Source: Lyophyllum atratum (taxonomy: Eukaryota; Basidiomycota; Agaricomycetes; Agaricales; Lyophyllaceae). From it: 64,000 nt of DNA. Below, in pieces: positions 36,381 to 48,900 of this stretch (the first letter of the stretch is position 1; each line of letters begins with the position of its first letter). Made by a program: the position numbers and the translations under genes. The DNA lies in the NCBI GenBank assembly GCA_014905825.1, contig JACGCN010000014.1, positions 310,001 through 374,000 of the forward strand, given 5' to 3'. The notes under the pieces were generated by a model that saw only the letters and a list, made by a program, of their open reading frames with translations, had not been told where the DNA came from and made no database searches.

Positions 36381-37113
36381 CTAGTCGGGAAGAACATTAG
36401 GTTCAGTATGCTGGAAGGAAGCAACGATGGGTGTTCGGGGTGCAACCCAAGTGCAACCGTACACTCAGGAATTTTCATCCCATGCCACATGGAAAACACT
36501 GATCGGCAAAAGCCGCACCCACAACTTCTCTGGCACCCTCGACGGCCATCCTCTTCGGATTCCATCCAAGAGGACGGACTTCTGGCGTCAGAGCAACTAG
36601 CTTTTGACAGATGGATTACAGCGAGTTCCAAGACGCCCAGCAACCTCCAGCAACACATGACCATACTAATCTTTTAAGAACCAATATTGCTGCCATGACC
36701 GGGGCCATTTCCCATATACAGCCTGTACGTTGCTCCGCAAATCTTTTCGTGGCAGGAAATACACACTCATCATAGATGTTGCAACCTGATTCCGCGCTCT
36801 ATCGGCGGGAAGCAATACTTGTCCGCAGCTTTCTTACTTTCGAGAACCGGTGTCGCTCTACAATTGACAAATTTTCTCGATTCACGTTCGAGCAATCGAA
36901 ATGCAAATTAAGAAAACCCTAAAGGACTCCTCACGGATGTTTGGAGGCTTCACAGCACGCACTTTGAATGTCATGGACACTCTCACAGCTGTTCACCGTA
37001 TGATCAACAATGTCCTGTCAAATCAGCTTCTATGTCGCGATCTTGGTTATAGAACAAGAAGAGGTCCTCCACAACGTAGACCAAGCGTATTCCACATACC
37101 TTCTTTTACTACC
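36381..37113. other. Divergent intergenic region
   Basis: It separates the hybrid-binding gene (-) and the membrane protein gene (+). The upstream exon(s) of the minus-strand gene, including its ATG, should lie here; an open minus frame at 36400-36664 is a candidate but does not splice cleanly. Confidence 0.4.
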
Positions 37114-39192
37114 ATGACGGGCGTGGATATTACAATTGACGACGAAAGCCCTCTTATCAGATATCAGCCGCTTGGTGCTTGGTCCTCGCACAACAGCAGC
37201 ACTGACGAAGTCGCAAACAAGTATGTATAAACCATTCGCTCTCTTCTCTCCTAAACTGATGGCGAGCAACAAATTTATAGTTTCTATGGGAAGACGTACA
37301 CGCAAACACAACAGCCCGGTGCGACAATGTTCTTCGCCTTCGAAGGAACAGCCGTCGCCGTATATGGTTCCAAGAACGTCAATCACGGCAACTACACAGT
37401 CGACATCGATGGAAATAACCGACGCCAAAGTGGGAAGTCGTCTGTAGCCACGCAATCTGTTGAATATCAAGCCCCAATTTTCGTATCCAGCATATTGTCA
37501 CCTGGACCACATACTCTTACCCTCCTGAGCCTGGAAAACGCTGCATTCGACATTGACTATGTATGTGAACCACGCAGTTCTGAAGTTCATGTTTCTATCA
37601 TCTTGACAAAATGATATGCTTTCCAGATTACCTGGACGTCGAGCGTCAATCGGGACAAAGGCGGTCCTCTGGTTCGGTTAGTCATTGATGATGTGGACCC
37701 TGCGTTTCAATTCCAGACAAATGAGTGGGCAACACCGCCCAACCTCAGTAATTTCAGCAACAATACTGGCCAGTAAGTCATCTACTGTTTTCCGACACTT
37801 ATCTGGCTGAATCGTTGTTATTCAGTGCAGCGTCGCAGTTGGGGGCTTTCATAAACTTTACCTTCACAGTAAGCATCGCGTTTTGAGCAAATTATATCCA
37901 TCTAACTGCAGGCATTCAGGGTACGTCGATCTTGCGAGGACGCTGAGAGGATATGATACTGACGTCATTTTTATGCGAAGGTGATGCTGTCTCGCTTTTC
38001 GGATCTGTTGGCCCCAACAACAGTCCATATACGGTTCAACTGGACGACCAACCTGCCAACCTCTACGTGGCCACTCAATCAACATACGCCCCTCGAACCC
38101 TACTGTTCTATGCCAGCGATCTCGGAGCTGGTGAACACACACTCCACGTACTCAACCAAGGCAATGCATTGCTCGAGATCGACTATGCGGAAGTTTACAT
38201 GCTCCCAATTTTTGTAAACGGTACTAGTGCATCTGGGTACGTTGATCATATCATGTCTTTCATTATAAATGAATTTCAGTTGACGCGTGATGCAGCCAGA
38301 CGCAGTTTCCAGGCGGCACGAAACGATCTAGGTACGAAATCGAGTCGCAGCCTGTGTTCCGATCTCTAATAGGCCATTTCTTAGCTTATCCCCTGGTACC
38401 ATAGCTGGCATATCTGTAGGCGCAGCGATGTCATTGATACTCATATATCTTGTTAGTTTGGTGGATTTCTTCACTTTTGACAACATCATGAGCGTAACGT
38501 AGTGCTAACATCTCTCAAACAGGTCTTCATTGGTCTTCGAAAGAGACACGGGATTCGTAGGAGGGACCTATCTGCAATCCGGCATAGATACGTGGACGAG
38601 GAGCCTGTTCCTGAAGACGCAACTGTCGTGTCGCCATTCCGCCTCTTCAGAAGCAGCAGCTCAACCTTTGGATCGCCTAAACCACCAATAGCTGAATCGA
38701 AGAAGCCCCATATCTCAGACATCAATACTATCGTCCCCTCTCCATCTCTACACTGGCAGTCACATGTGCCGATGTCGCCAGCGACAGCTGTAGAAGATGG
38801 ACCGAATACTGCTGCAAGTCAGCGCACTCGACGCAAGGTAGGATCTATTCCTCAAAGTTTGTTAAGGCTTTAATTAATTCGATCAACTTTAGTCCAGACC
38901 CAAGGAGATGACAGGAATCGGCCCGCGCACAACACCCATTTCGATTCCGCAACAGACTCACGCTCATCGAAGCGCCATCTCCGCTGGACATTTGATGACA
39001 CCGATCGATTCTATACCAGAGGTACGAGAGTCGATGACCAGCTATTCTAGCCACCGTTCGCCCGTCGCGTCACGATCAGGAGGGCGACTGAATCACATTC
39101 AAGAGTCGGAGGATGGCTTTGACGCTACTTCTGACGCATTCAGCGTACACTCCTCGCCTCCGGTATACCCTGGGGCGCCGGCATCTACCTAG
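37114..39192 (+). CDS. Single-pass membrane protein with two beta-rich ectodomains
   Basis: Predicted exons 37114..37220, 37281..37560, 37627..37772, 37826..37868, 37920 (one base), 37981..38236, 38297..38332, 38385..38451, 38523..38837 and 38893..39192 give 516 residues. No classical signal peptide is seen at the chosen ATG. Two similar jelly-roll-like halves occur: GATMFFAFEGTAVAVYGS with LSPGPHTLTLLSL, and INFTFT-GDAVSLFGSVGP with LGAGEHTLHVLNQ. Several N-x-S/T sites lie in these halves. A Ser/Gly linker leads to one transmembrane helix (ISVGAAMSLILIYLVFIGL) followed by basic residues RKRHGIRRRD. The cytosolic tail is Ser/Pro-rich. The architecture is common in Agaricomycetes without known function; a cell-surface sensor role is a guess. 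Confidence 0.78.
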
Positions 39193-39834
39193 CTAAGCAG
39201 TCGTCGTCAAGTTGGACATGGAGAATTAACCGATCGATCTACATACTTATCTCACGAACTCATCTTCGATCTCGTCGGGAACAGTCGTCCTTTTTTTCGG
39301 ATATTGTTATCATACTCTTGATATATGTACGGCACTCTTTCGAACTGTATGACTCGCGTTCTCATTCGTAGGTAACAAAGAAATTCGGACACTGTATTTA
39401 GGCTCATTTGAAGGACATAGGGACATCATGGTCCATAGTATTATCGCCCTTGATGTCAAAGGAACTGGAAATATTTGACTATTGTATCACTTACATATGT
39501 CTTCGCCATTGTCTCGGTAGCTGTTTCATAGACTGGATCAAGGGTCTTATATAGGAAGAAGCAAGAAGAGAGGTGGTCATAAGCGCTGGATGGTACATTG
39601 AGTATACCGTTTCGCAGTTCAGCTCATGATCAGACGTGGATCAGACCACCGTCCTCCGGATCTAGATCGACCCGGGATACACACGGTTCCATGATACACA
39701 ACACTAGAATAAAGTACATAGTCCTACATCCCATGTCCGCAGGTCGAGGTGGTATACAGGGATGTCATACAGATACAACGCCGTCAACGGCCGGTTGCCA
39801 TGATTTACATACATAGAGAAAAGAAGGGCGGAAA
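39193..39834. other. Convergent intergenic region
   Basis: 3' flanks of the membrane protein and Argonaute genes, which converge. No coding signal seen. Confidence 0.5.
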
Positions 39835-42800
39835 TCACAAATAGAACATGGTATCCTTCAAAGCCGCCCCTGCCGCGCCACCATGCCACAGCGTCGCCGC
39901 CTCACGCATGGTCTGCTCCTCTGCGCCGCTACGCGCAGAAGCCGACGCGCCTCCCGCGTCCATACCTTGCAGCAATTTATGCAGGTAGCAGCGTCCGCGT
40001 TCGCAGGCGAGATCAGCGTAATACGCAGGCGAGACTAGGCTAACCGCTTTCGTTGCACGAGCGAACATGTACGAGACGGCGTTGGTAAGGCCTTGGAGCT
40101 CGTCCGCCTTGAACCCGATCTCATCATGCACGACGTAGTAGTGCGTCGGGCGTGTGGTTCCTTGGAGGCCGCCGTGGGCTACAAGGCACGAAAAAAGAAA
40201 TCAGGGCACGGTCAGGTAGGAAGTAAGGCTGAGTGAGGCGAACCTTGAAGGAAAAAATCAAAATGATAGATGGCCGTAACGCCACGGTCGACGACAGTCC
40301 CAGCCTTGGGGTTTCCGTTGTGGTCTGCATTCGCCGCTTCGGTTGGGTAAAACCGCGTGTGATGGCGTTTTCCCTAGGTAGGGTAAAGAAAAACTCGAGG
40401 AAGGAGTGATGGAAGACTTACACAGATGACGATACTAAGCTTAGGGCGGTAAGGCGCCTGCGCGGTGTCGAACTTCTTGAAGGCGGCCTTGATCGCAGGA
40501 AGTTCTTCATCAACGACGATAGGGAACTGGCCCTATATTAGATACTTGGTCAGGCGGGTAAGAGAAGAAGCGACGAGAGGACGTTACCTCGGACACTCCG
40601 TCACGATACACCAGAACTCTTTGTGGCAGGCTTTTGCTTCGAGCTTTGAACAGAACGAGGCGCTCATGCACCATTTTGGCCAAGTTTGTGACCATCTGAA
40701 CCTTTCATCAGGGCTGAAAGAAACGGCGACTCCTTGTAATGCATACCTCTTTCTTCGTTTCCTGAATCTCCATGCTCGCGGGGTACTGAGCGAAGTGCTG
40801 GTCGACGCTCGCAACGACCGCGGCAACGGAAGGGGTCCCCTTGACGCTTCCTGGCCCAGGGTGGGTGACGTCGATACCAACGAGCATAGTGGGCATTTGC
40901 GATAGCCACGCCATGTTGGCCGCATCCAGAGAGTGACTGTAATTTATAGTTGGAGATGAGCTTTAAAAGTGCAATGGAAGCAAGCGTACTTGATTCCACC
41001 CATCTTCATGTTGACCTTCAGGGCGACGTTCGCGTAATATTGCATTTGCCCTACACATCAAGGAATTTTAAACACATGTAATGAGGTCTGGGTTGGGAAC
41101 ATACCTTTCTCCTTGCGAATTTTCGCAGAATGTACGCATACAGTCGCTGTTGGTACAAAAAAGTTCAAACATGGCCTAGGTGAGAGAAATGGACCACCAA
41201 CCCAAGTCAAGGTATGAATCGCAAAGATGTTTAATGCCAGAGTAGACGTGCTTGTCTCCGTTCGATAAGAGCACAAGGACCAAAGCGGGTTTGCTCTTCA
41301 ATGACCTCAGCGTGTTCCTGATGACATTGATGGCCGCCGTGCGCGTAGGGTCAGTGCGATCCTTCTGAGGTATATCACAGGCGATAACAAGGGGATCCTT
41401 CTTGTCAACGTTCATCCCGCTTCGCCTACACATATCGGCAAAGCCTCTCATCGTCTGCATCAATTCTGGGTCCCCAGGCCCGCTGAATTCATCCCGAGGA
41501 TTGCCGTCTCTGATGAGGAGAACTGCCCAATTGTTGAGAGTGGCACCTTTCGCGAAGCGGACGTTCCGTAGGTTCCAGCTGGCACGATCGTCAACTTCGG
41601 GTGTGCCTTGGCCGTACTTGATGCCAGGGGCTGGAAGAATCCGGCCGGGAACGACAGTCATTGCGGTCCCAATGGATATGCCGAAAGCATTGAGAGGACC
41701 AGCGCCTTGACGGAATCCTAGCTCGTCCAGTCCTCGGCCAACGATGGTATCGGCATTCACATTGGGAGGCTTGGCGGCGAATAGAATCATTGAGGCGGTG
41801 TGCTCGTCCGTCAACTTCCCTCGGTATGGTTGATCTGGAAGAATCTCACAGACCTCCGGCGGGAGGTAATTTGCTTTCTGACCGCCTACGTCAACGAGGG
41901 GAAGGTCCACATGCTGCAAGGTGACGTTGTACTCTGAATAATATAACGGGCACAATCAGATATAAAGCGAAATGGCACGAGGGTTAACGAACTTCGTTTG
42001 AAGTATACCTCCACGGATACTTTGCCGAACTCGGCGGACTCGAAAGTATGTTGTCGAGCGTTGAAAGGCGCCAGGGCTTTCACAGTCTTCCTGTAGCCCA
42101 AGTGCGTCGTTTTGATTCTGACGCCTCTGACAAATACGTTGACACGTGCACCAAAGCTAGAGTTCCTGAAGTCCATCATCGCGCGTGCTAGGCTCCCTGG
42201 TATATAGAAAGCAGTGGTGCACACTGCGCATACAAAAGCTATTCAGCTTGATACCTTCAGCAAAATTGTGAGATCTCACCGTTCACGTTGACCATCAACT
42301 GATTATGCGATGGCCGGACGGATGAGTAAAAGCCTTTCCATGCCTCTAGACCTCCACCAAGGCTAGCAGGAGTGCCCGAGGGGAAGAAGAATCTGTTTCT
42401 TCCGACCATAACGCCACTGCCGCCCGAACGATTGGGATGAGCGGCAAGGATGACATTCAGCGCAGAAATCACAGGTAGAATGTCGTATCCCCTATACTGG
42501 GGTTGACCGGCAAGGTAACTGGGACGTGGATGAGAACGCGGCCCGTGGAAAAAAAATTCGAACATACCTGAGAAGCCCTTGGGTGTCGATATTTCGGCTA
42601 AACTCAATCGTGAGGACGTATTCTTTGCCTCCAGCTTTGGGGCCATCTTCGTCCTCATCGTAGTACGGGACTGTGATGGTCAAAGGTTGAGGAAGCTGTT
42701 TCGCGGCGATCAACTTCGTCGAATGATCATGGGCGACATTCCCTTGAAGACCCTTTCGCGCCCAGTCACGAGTTTGCTCCGCGAGTTGGAAGATGCGCCT

Positions 42801-43354
42801 TTTCACGCGACGCATGGTCGTATTCATCGTCGGTGTTATAGTGACTTCGTATTCATAGAGAGGTCCTTTGGGGACTTTGACAGGGAAGAAATTGGCCCGC
42901 AACTTGATTTGCTTCCCTTTAGTCCCGAAATCGGGGCGTAGAGGAAGATCATCGCGTTCTAGCTTGATGTTACGAAGCGCGTCGACTAAAGCTTGTTCGG
43001 ACTTGTCCGTCAGTCGCGCGTCGATGTTTGCGGGTTCGTTTGGAGCGAAAACACTTTCAATCTGTATAAGATATCGCCTTTGGCAACAGAAGAATTAACA
43101 TACCCTCCTTGTTCCCTCGGACCACCACCTCGACCGCCCGGCGGGCCGCCTCGGCCACGACCCTCACCACCCCTGAAGTCGCCGCGACCTCGGAACCCAC
43201 CTCTGTCCCCACCACCTCTATATCCCCCTCTGTCCCCGCCACCTCTATACCCGCCCCTGTCCCCACCTCCATAACCACCTCTGACATCTGGACTTCCTTG
43301 CCCAGTCGGAGGGCCACCACGGCCGCGCCCTCGATCTGCACCTCGGTAGGCCAT
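39835..43354 (-). CDS. Argonaute (PAZ-PIWI) RNA-silencing protein
   Basis: Guide-RNA-binding effector of RNA interference. About twelve or more exons; the first ones are 43104..43354, 42568..43053, 42280..42518, 41993..42223, 41202..41933, 41105..41146, 40990..41050, 40747..40936 and 40588..40695. The product is roughly 970 residues. The N-terminus is an RGG-rich tail with repeated GGDRGGYRG units. The N/L1 domain (LRANFFPVKVPKGPLYEYEV), PAZ region and PIWI domain follow. The catalytic tetrad looks complete: Asp in GIDVTHP, a Glu in the VVDEELP region or nearby, Asp in VLVYRDGVSEGQFP, and His in RPTHYYVVHDE. Slicer activity is therefore plausible. The exon 1 to 2 junction needs the acceptor at 43054; an earlier AG would break the frame. 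Confidence 0.93.
43140..43330 (-). repeat. RGG repeat tract in Argonaute exon 1
   Basis: Tandem 24-bp-like units encode GGDRGGYR, three to four copies with small changes. RGG tails bind RNA and are arginine-methylation targets in other Argonautes. Confidence 0.75.
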
Positions 43355-43741
43355 TTGTGCGCGTTTAGAGAGTAGAAGCACGCGCTATGCACAAGGCGAA
43401 TCAAGAAGAACGGTCTTGTTGTGAAGTAGGATACGGGAAAAGCTCTTTCGACCAGTTCCAAGGACTGATTCTGGAAGGAAGGGCTGAACCAAATGCAACA
43501 CCTGCACCACGCATTTAACCCCTGTTGATTACGTAATGTCCGATCTTGACTCACCTTACCCACCGCCGAGATTAGATCTTGACGCTTGTCAAGCGCGGGC
43601 CCGTCATCGTAAGCGCTCAAGCCAATAGAGTATCAGATAGTTCTCGAAGGTTTAACATGGGATTGGCATGACTGGTGATCTAGCAGGCGCCTGTGATCCC
43701 AGGGGAGTCTAAGGGATATCGAAGTGTAGTAAGACTATATC
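43355..43741. other. Intergenic region
   Basis: Promoter/5' UTR of Argonaute and 3' flank of the ketopantoate reductase gene. No coding signal seen. Confidence 0.5.
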
Positions 43742-45302
43742 TTAAGCTTGATCTAGACGATGTCCTTCTTCCAACTTCGCCAAAATCTGGTTCTGGACGA
43801 CGAGCAAGAGGGCGTAAAGCATTTCCACGCGCTAATTGCACAGTCAACCACAAAGTCGAAAGGAAGGCACTCCCCACTTACGGGCATTTCTACTCCTCTC
43901 TCCTGAGCCATTCTCACTACCTCCCCGAAGATGACTTCGACCTCGATTGGTTGTCCCTTTTCAGCGTCAAGGAGCATGCTTGGTTTATGGAAACTGTCAG
44001 GAACAACGTGAAGTTTTCTTGCGCCCTCCATTACTGCATCTGGTAACGTGGAAGGTAAACCATTCTCAGAGTCCGGGTAACCGAGAGCTCGGCCTATTGC
44101 AGCGGCAAAAAACGACTCAGCACTCCCAAGAAAACCGAGCAATACCATAAACTTACCGAGTACGACGAGTTCTTGGAGAATGGCTTTGATGTTGGGGAGG
44201 GTATACTTCGTGATGAGATCCGCTGTCGTCGGGGACACATATGGTGTATAAGGCGAAGCAGGATCAGAGGGAGGAAGCCGCCATAAAGCCGGCAGTCGCT
44301 GTCTGGAGCATCCGAGTTGTTAGCTATTTAACGTCGCTTGCATGCCAACACCTACTGAGTGAGCGTTGAAAAGGAAGAGAAACCAACATTCCAGAAGTTC
44401 TTCGCGAACTTGCACCGCTGTACTTCTGGCACAATGGTGACGTCGCTACCCCCAGCTTTAAGTATATTACCAATGTCCTCCAATACGGAAGCCTCTTCGG
44501 GTGTATTTATTTCAGTCGTGAAATCCTTGTATCGATATATCCCAAGGGTGACTCTATCCTTATGTATGAGCGCAAATTAGTATGATAGAGAAATTCGGAA
44601 GTCAAGACCCACAAAGTTGGCGTGTTCAACGACATTAGGTTCTAAAAGGTTGGTGCCGATCCAGAGAGCTGTGCTAACTATCTTGTATTCACCCTTGCCG
44701 AGTTGCTTCAGCGCATTGTATAACTCGACTTCAACATTCAGGCCATTCTGGAGCAGCACATAGACAGGCTGGGTATGTTCGTCTGCGTAAGGCGAAGATA
44801 TCAAGGGATGTAGGATCCTGGTAGTGGGGGAGCGCTCCGGGATTGCCTTCGTAGTCAAAAACACGTAGGAGTATGGTCGATCCGCGGCCTCCGCAACCGA
44901 CCTTACCACTTCCAATAGTCAGGCTAACCTCCTCATGATAACGTTCGTGAGACGTACAACGATCGGGTCTCCACCCAGATATCTCTCCGTATTTGGCGCT
45001 CTTAAAGTGAACACCGTGATCTTAGAAAGATAGATTCAAGCCAGGTCCCAGTTGAATGTTATCATGTCGGACCACATCATGTGTGAGGAGGTTGAGCTTA
45101 CTATTGACTGCATCATAGTTGCTTCGTGCCACCGCTGTCACACGGGCCAGATTACTTCGTTTGAGGATCAAGGAGTCTAAAGATTGGGAGACGATATCGG
45201 GATTAACAAAGTCAAGATGATCGACCAAAAGCGGCTTTGTTACGAACAAATCGCGCCCACTGCGCCAAACCCCACGAGCAGAACGTCCTTTGGAGGGGCC
45301 AT
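43742..45302 (-). CDS. Ketopantoate reductase (2-dehydropantoate 2-reductase) family protein
   Basis: NADPH-dependent reductase of the PanE/ApbA family, which makes pantoate for coenzyme A; some fungal members act on other 2-keto acids. The ATG at 45302 opens MAPPKDVLLVGFGAVGAI, a Rossmann GxGxxG. An intron then joins YSLILKRSNLARVTAVARS. Further exons carry YVFLTTKAIPE, VLLQNGLNVEVELY, the catalytic-lysine region CKFAKNFWNVGFSS, and the helical C-domain with LGYPDSENGLPS and KPSMLLDAEKGQPIEVEVIF. The predicted last exon ends EEGHRLDQA then TAA at 43742..43744. An apparent TAA early in the first exon is removed by intron 1. All eight or so junctions are in frame. It looks complete and functional. 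Confidence 0.85.
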
Positions 45303-46549
45303 TACTGCTTGGCTACTAGTATAGGGTCAGCGAGGGGAGTAGAGAAAAGAGATAAGCTGGTAAAACTGGGAGTCAGAATTTACAGAAACCAAATCACGTC
45401 CCGAACGGTCGCGATTGGTGAAGCGGATGACCGGTCCGGCACTCGGTACATAAACCGCATTCGGCCGGCTGCTGCATTCAAGTTGCATTCAAGTTCCTTT
45501 TGACTCTATCAAGTACACCTGCGGCGTATGGATACCAAGTGAACGACCTCATAAGAAGTGAATATGTTCTCAGACTAGAAGCAAATTAAAGCGTTTCTAT
45601 CACGTCTCCAAAACCCTCCTTACGAACATCTCCATGGTCACTTGTTTACAGGCTTCACAACATTCTCTGCACACCGGTACCGCCCTGTTTTATCAATCGA
45701 GGCCCAAAGGACGCGCCGAATTGGTAAATCGCAGGATGAGAGTTTGTTGAGAAGCGACTGGGGCATATTGGGAGCATGGTATCTTCGCCCTGCAGCAATT
45801 AGATACGAGGAAGGAGAAGGACCGAAAAGGACTATCAGAGGTATTTCTGGCATGGTGAGGTCAGTGATACAAGGTGAGTACCTCTCCCAGTTGAACCGTA
45901 TTTAAGGCGACTCGGAGACTCTGGCCGCCACCTCTTGCAAAGAGTCAGATGTGAAGGCGACGTTATCAGGCTTGGCAATGTTGGCAGTTCAAAATATCAA
46001 TTGGCATTGATTCCACATCAAGGAGATAGGTCCCCCCATACAATAGTGGAGATAAGTGGACATGGGTGAAATTCATGGAGAGGACTTACGTCAAGATCCG
46101 AGATGACTGGTCGATAGTAATGGGCGTTTTATACCGTGGACTCCGATGATAAGTACATGCCGTCCGAAAATGATAGAGGACCAGAAGGTAGATTTAAAGT
46201 ATGCAGTTACGGACAATGTCCGAAAAGCGAGGAGTGGGGCATGGACTCACCGACATATCTGGAAAGGAGAAAACCGCAAACTAGTCTGTTGCATGCCATT
46301 TGACAGAAAGCTTAACTGGCAAGTTGCTCTGATACATCCTTACGGACGCCGTATGCTCTTGCTCACTTTGAAGCCTTGTCAACGTTCAATATGGCTAGTC
46401 TCGACTGGCTGTAATGTGGCACTGATCGATATACACAATAAATGTCGCTCACCACTGATCTCAAGGAAGGGTAGTATGCAACAACAGCATAAATAGACAT
46501 AATATCTTCAATTTAGACGTACAGTATCATTTCCACGATGGCGATCTCT
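45303..46549. other. Intergenic region with one possible coding fragment
   Basis: Lies between two minus-strand genes. Apart from the fragment at 45638..45853 nothing supported is seen. Confidence 0.4.
45638..45853 (-). CDS. Short protein or gene fragment, unknown
   Basis: A single ATG-started frame of 71 residues (MPEIPLIVLFGPSPSSYLIA; GRRYHAPNMPQSLLNKL). The SYLIAAGRRYHA block resembles one blade of WD-like beta-propeller proteins that I recall only vaguely, so this may be a decayed fragment of one. No partner exons were found. Confidence 0.3.
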   Translation of the reverse strand: MPEIPLIVLFGPSPSSYLIAAGRRYHAPNMPQSLLNKLSSCDLPIRRVLWASIDKTGRYRCAENVVKPVNK

Positions 46550-48683
46550 TCATCCGAGCAAGCTTCGAATCTCTGAATCCTCTTCAAAAGCTTTCTTTAC
46601 CTAAAAATGACAGTCGAGCATCAGGTTGAGGTCTTGCTTGAATCACAATGCTTAATTACCTTTCCCAAAAATTCATCATCGATAAGAACTCGTATACCTG
46701 TGGCAGCAAGTGCCTTTGTGACATCGAGGCAAGCATAGTGCGCCTCGATGCTTGCAGCAGCCGTCTCAAACCCAGGGGTATGATTCCCGCCATCTTTAAC
46801 GGTGGGAATTGCTTGAAAAGAAATGCGTAAGCTCGATATCCTTGTAAAATCCCATAACCACGTACCGAAACCAGGGTGGAGAGATGGAAGGGCTGCATCG
46901 AGTTCAGTCGGCTGTCCTGCGGATGCCATTCATTTACGCTTACCATATGTAACGTTTCCCTGTAGAGTATCAATAAGTGGCCTACACCGATTAGACGAAG
47001 GCTCACAAAGTCTGTCGAAGCGCTTGCAATGCCCCATTCGTAGTCAACGGCACCATACTTGGCAGTGATAATGTTTGCCACTTCTCCACCTGTAAAGTGG
47101 ACCTCAGGAAAGTAAGAGGGGTGCGAGAATTTTATATATACCGAGGGCCTTGTTTTGACGAAGGTCATACGTGCCGCCTTCTATCGTTATCTTGACCTCA
47201 CACCCTGTAGCAAGACCTGCGGCTCTGACACAGATCAGATAACGTCGACCAATTACAAGAGATTATTACTCGAAGCAGGGCAGCACTCTCTTCAAAGTGA
47301 CTTGAAGCTCCGATCGTGTCGGGGCACGCACATAACAGCTATTCAGCTCTTTTAAGATGGAGCTGTTTTTCGCATGGGATATAGGTAGACGCACATCATC
47401 TTTGCATAATCGGGAATGACTGCAATTCAACAACAAGGCGTCAAAAGATGCACACAGGAATGTAAAGATTACGCCGCGTACTGTTGGGTGCCCAGTCCTT
47501 CCCTTCGAAGATGCCGTGGACACGATGTGTGGGCAAAAGCTGTTGCCGAAGCGCCGATATGTTGTTATAACCAAGAACGGCGGCATCCAGAGCATTCTTT
47601 CCCTCCCATGGAGACAGGGCAGCGTGAGCACTCGAAGTGTGTGTTAAATGAGTCCGAATGGAGGTCCACGAACACTCACGTATGTCCGAAATATTCGACA
47701 TTTAAGCGTTCCAAGGCAAGACAGCTACTGAGACTCACAGATCCAAGTGGACCCGGAGCAGGATGGCACCTGCGGTAACGTTAGCGAATTTTCGAATTTT
47801 CGCCAAGGGATCAACAAGACTCGAAAGACGTACATCAAACAGGCAGACATATCGTTATAAGCGCCCTTCTCCAAAAGAATGACCTTGCCAGAACCCCCTT
47901 CTTCCGCTTCGACCAGAAACTTCAGTTGTGCGTCCCGCCACATCAAATAAAATCCAGATGTTCTTACCAGGAGTGCCCAACAAAGCGACTTTGCCAGCGA
48001 TGTTAAACTTCTGCAGAGCCTTCTTGATCGCAATCGCGACCCCAACACCTGAAAGAAACCAGGATATCTGAGAGCTCACAGAAAAGAATGTAGAGTACTT
48101 ACCCGAAATAGCGATTAGATTATGACCACACGCGTGCCCAACTCCGGGTAAAGCGTCCATCTATGTCAGTTGTTGTTATTGCCAGGAGGAGAACAGAGGG
48201 CCTATATTACGCACTTCGGAATTGACCCCGATCGTTCTTCCACCTTCTCCATGGGTAAAGGTCGCAAGCCACGCAGTGTCAAGATGGTAATGCTTTGTGA
48301 CTTCGAATCCATGTTTGGTCATGAAAGCGGTAAGAACGTCGTGCGCATGGCTAGTTTCAATATGAGGTTACGAGAGAGCAGTGGTCATGGTGATTCACAA
48401 CATGCGTACCGCTCCTCAAATCGTATCTCTGGGTGGGCTGAGTATGGGTAGTGGTGATCAAGGTGAACACATCAGATTTCACAGTGGGCATACCGTGTAT
48501 ATCAAGACTGAGTTCTCTTAATTGACTGTCTAGCTCCTTGATTGTAGCCTCGATGTGCTCCAGAATATCCGGTCGGTAGATGTCTTCCGCTCCATTTGGT
48601 CTGGTAGGGGCTGCCTTAGCCTTGTCTTCCGGACTCCAAACAGGCCCAGCGTTCTGAGTTGCGAATTGACAGCCACAAGTCAT
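46550..48683 (-). CDS. M20-family metallopeptidase/amidohydrolase (ACY1L2-like)
   Basis: Probable zinc-dependent amidase or dipeptidase. The ATG at 48683 opens an exon ending DIHG, followed by about fourteen short introns, all in frame. Motifs in order: [28 protein letters not shown] (metal-binding Asp and His of the M20 family), [22 protein letters not shown] (catalytic Glu pair), [27 protein letters not shown] (dimerisation His region), NIIPDYAKM, and late [23 protein letters not shown] with the last metal-ligand His. The last exon ends [15 protein letters not shown] then TGA at 46550..46552. Several exons are under 60 nt. The gene looks intact. Substrate cannot be inferred; relatives act on N-acyl amino acids or beta-alanyl dipeptides. 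Confidence 0.86.
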
Positions 48684-48900
48684 TTGGGAAGGTCAGGTAG
48701 GATATGTCGATGACTATGCTTGTGGGAGTAAGTGGTAAGCGTCGCGTGAAGCGATAAGAGAGCGATATCGAGGTCATGCGGTCAATTGTTGGAGACTCCA
48801 TCGACTATCTGATAAGATAAACTCCGGAAACTTCGTAAGTACCACTTTGGCAGTGACCGCCTTGTTATCATACCCTCACCATCTGCTACGTTTATGGTGC

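Noticed and set aside
43109..43375. Plus-strand Pro/Thr/Ser-rich frame
   Set aside because: Reverse complement of the Argonaute RGG tract.
45240..45300. Stop codon just after the Rossmann GxGxxG of the ketopantoate reductase
   Set aside because: Intron 1 begins before it and joins AI to YSLILKRSN, as the family requires.
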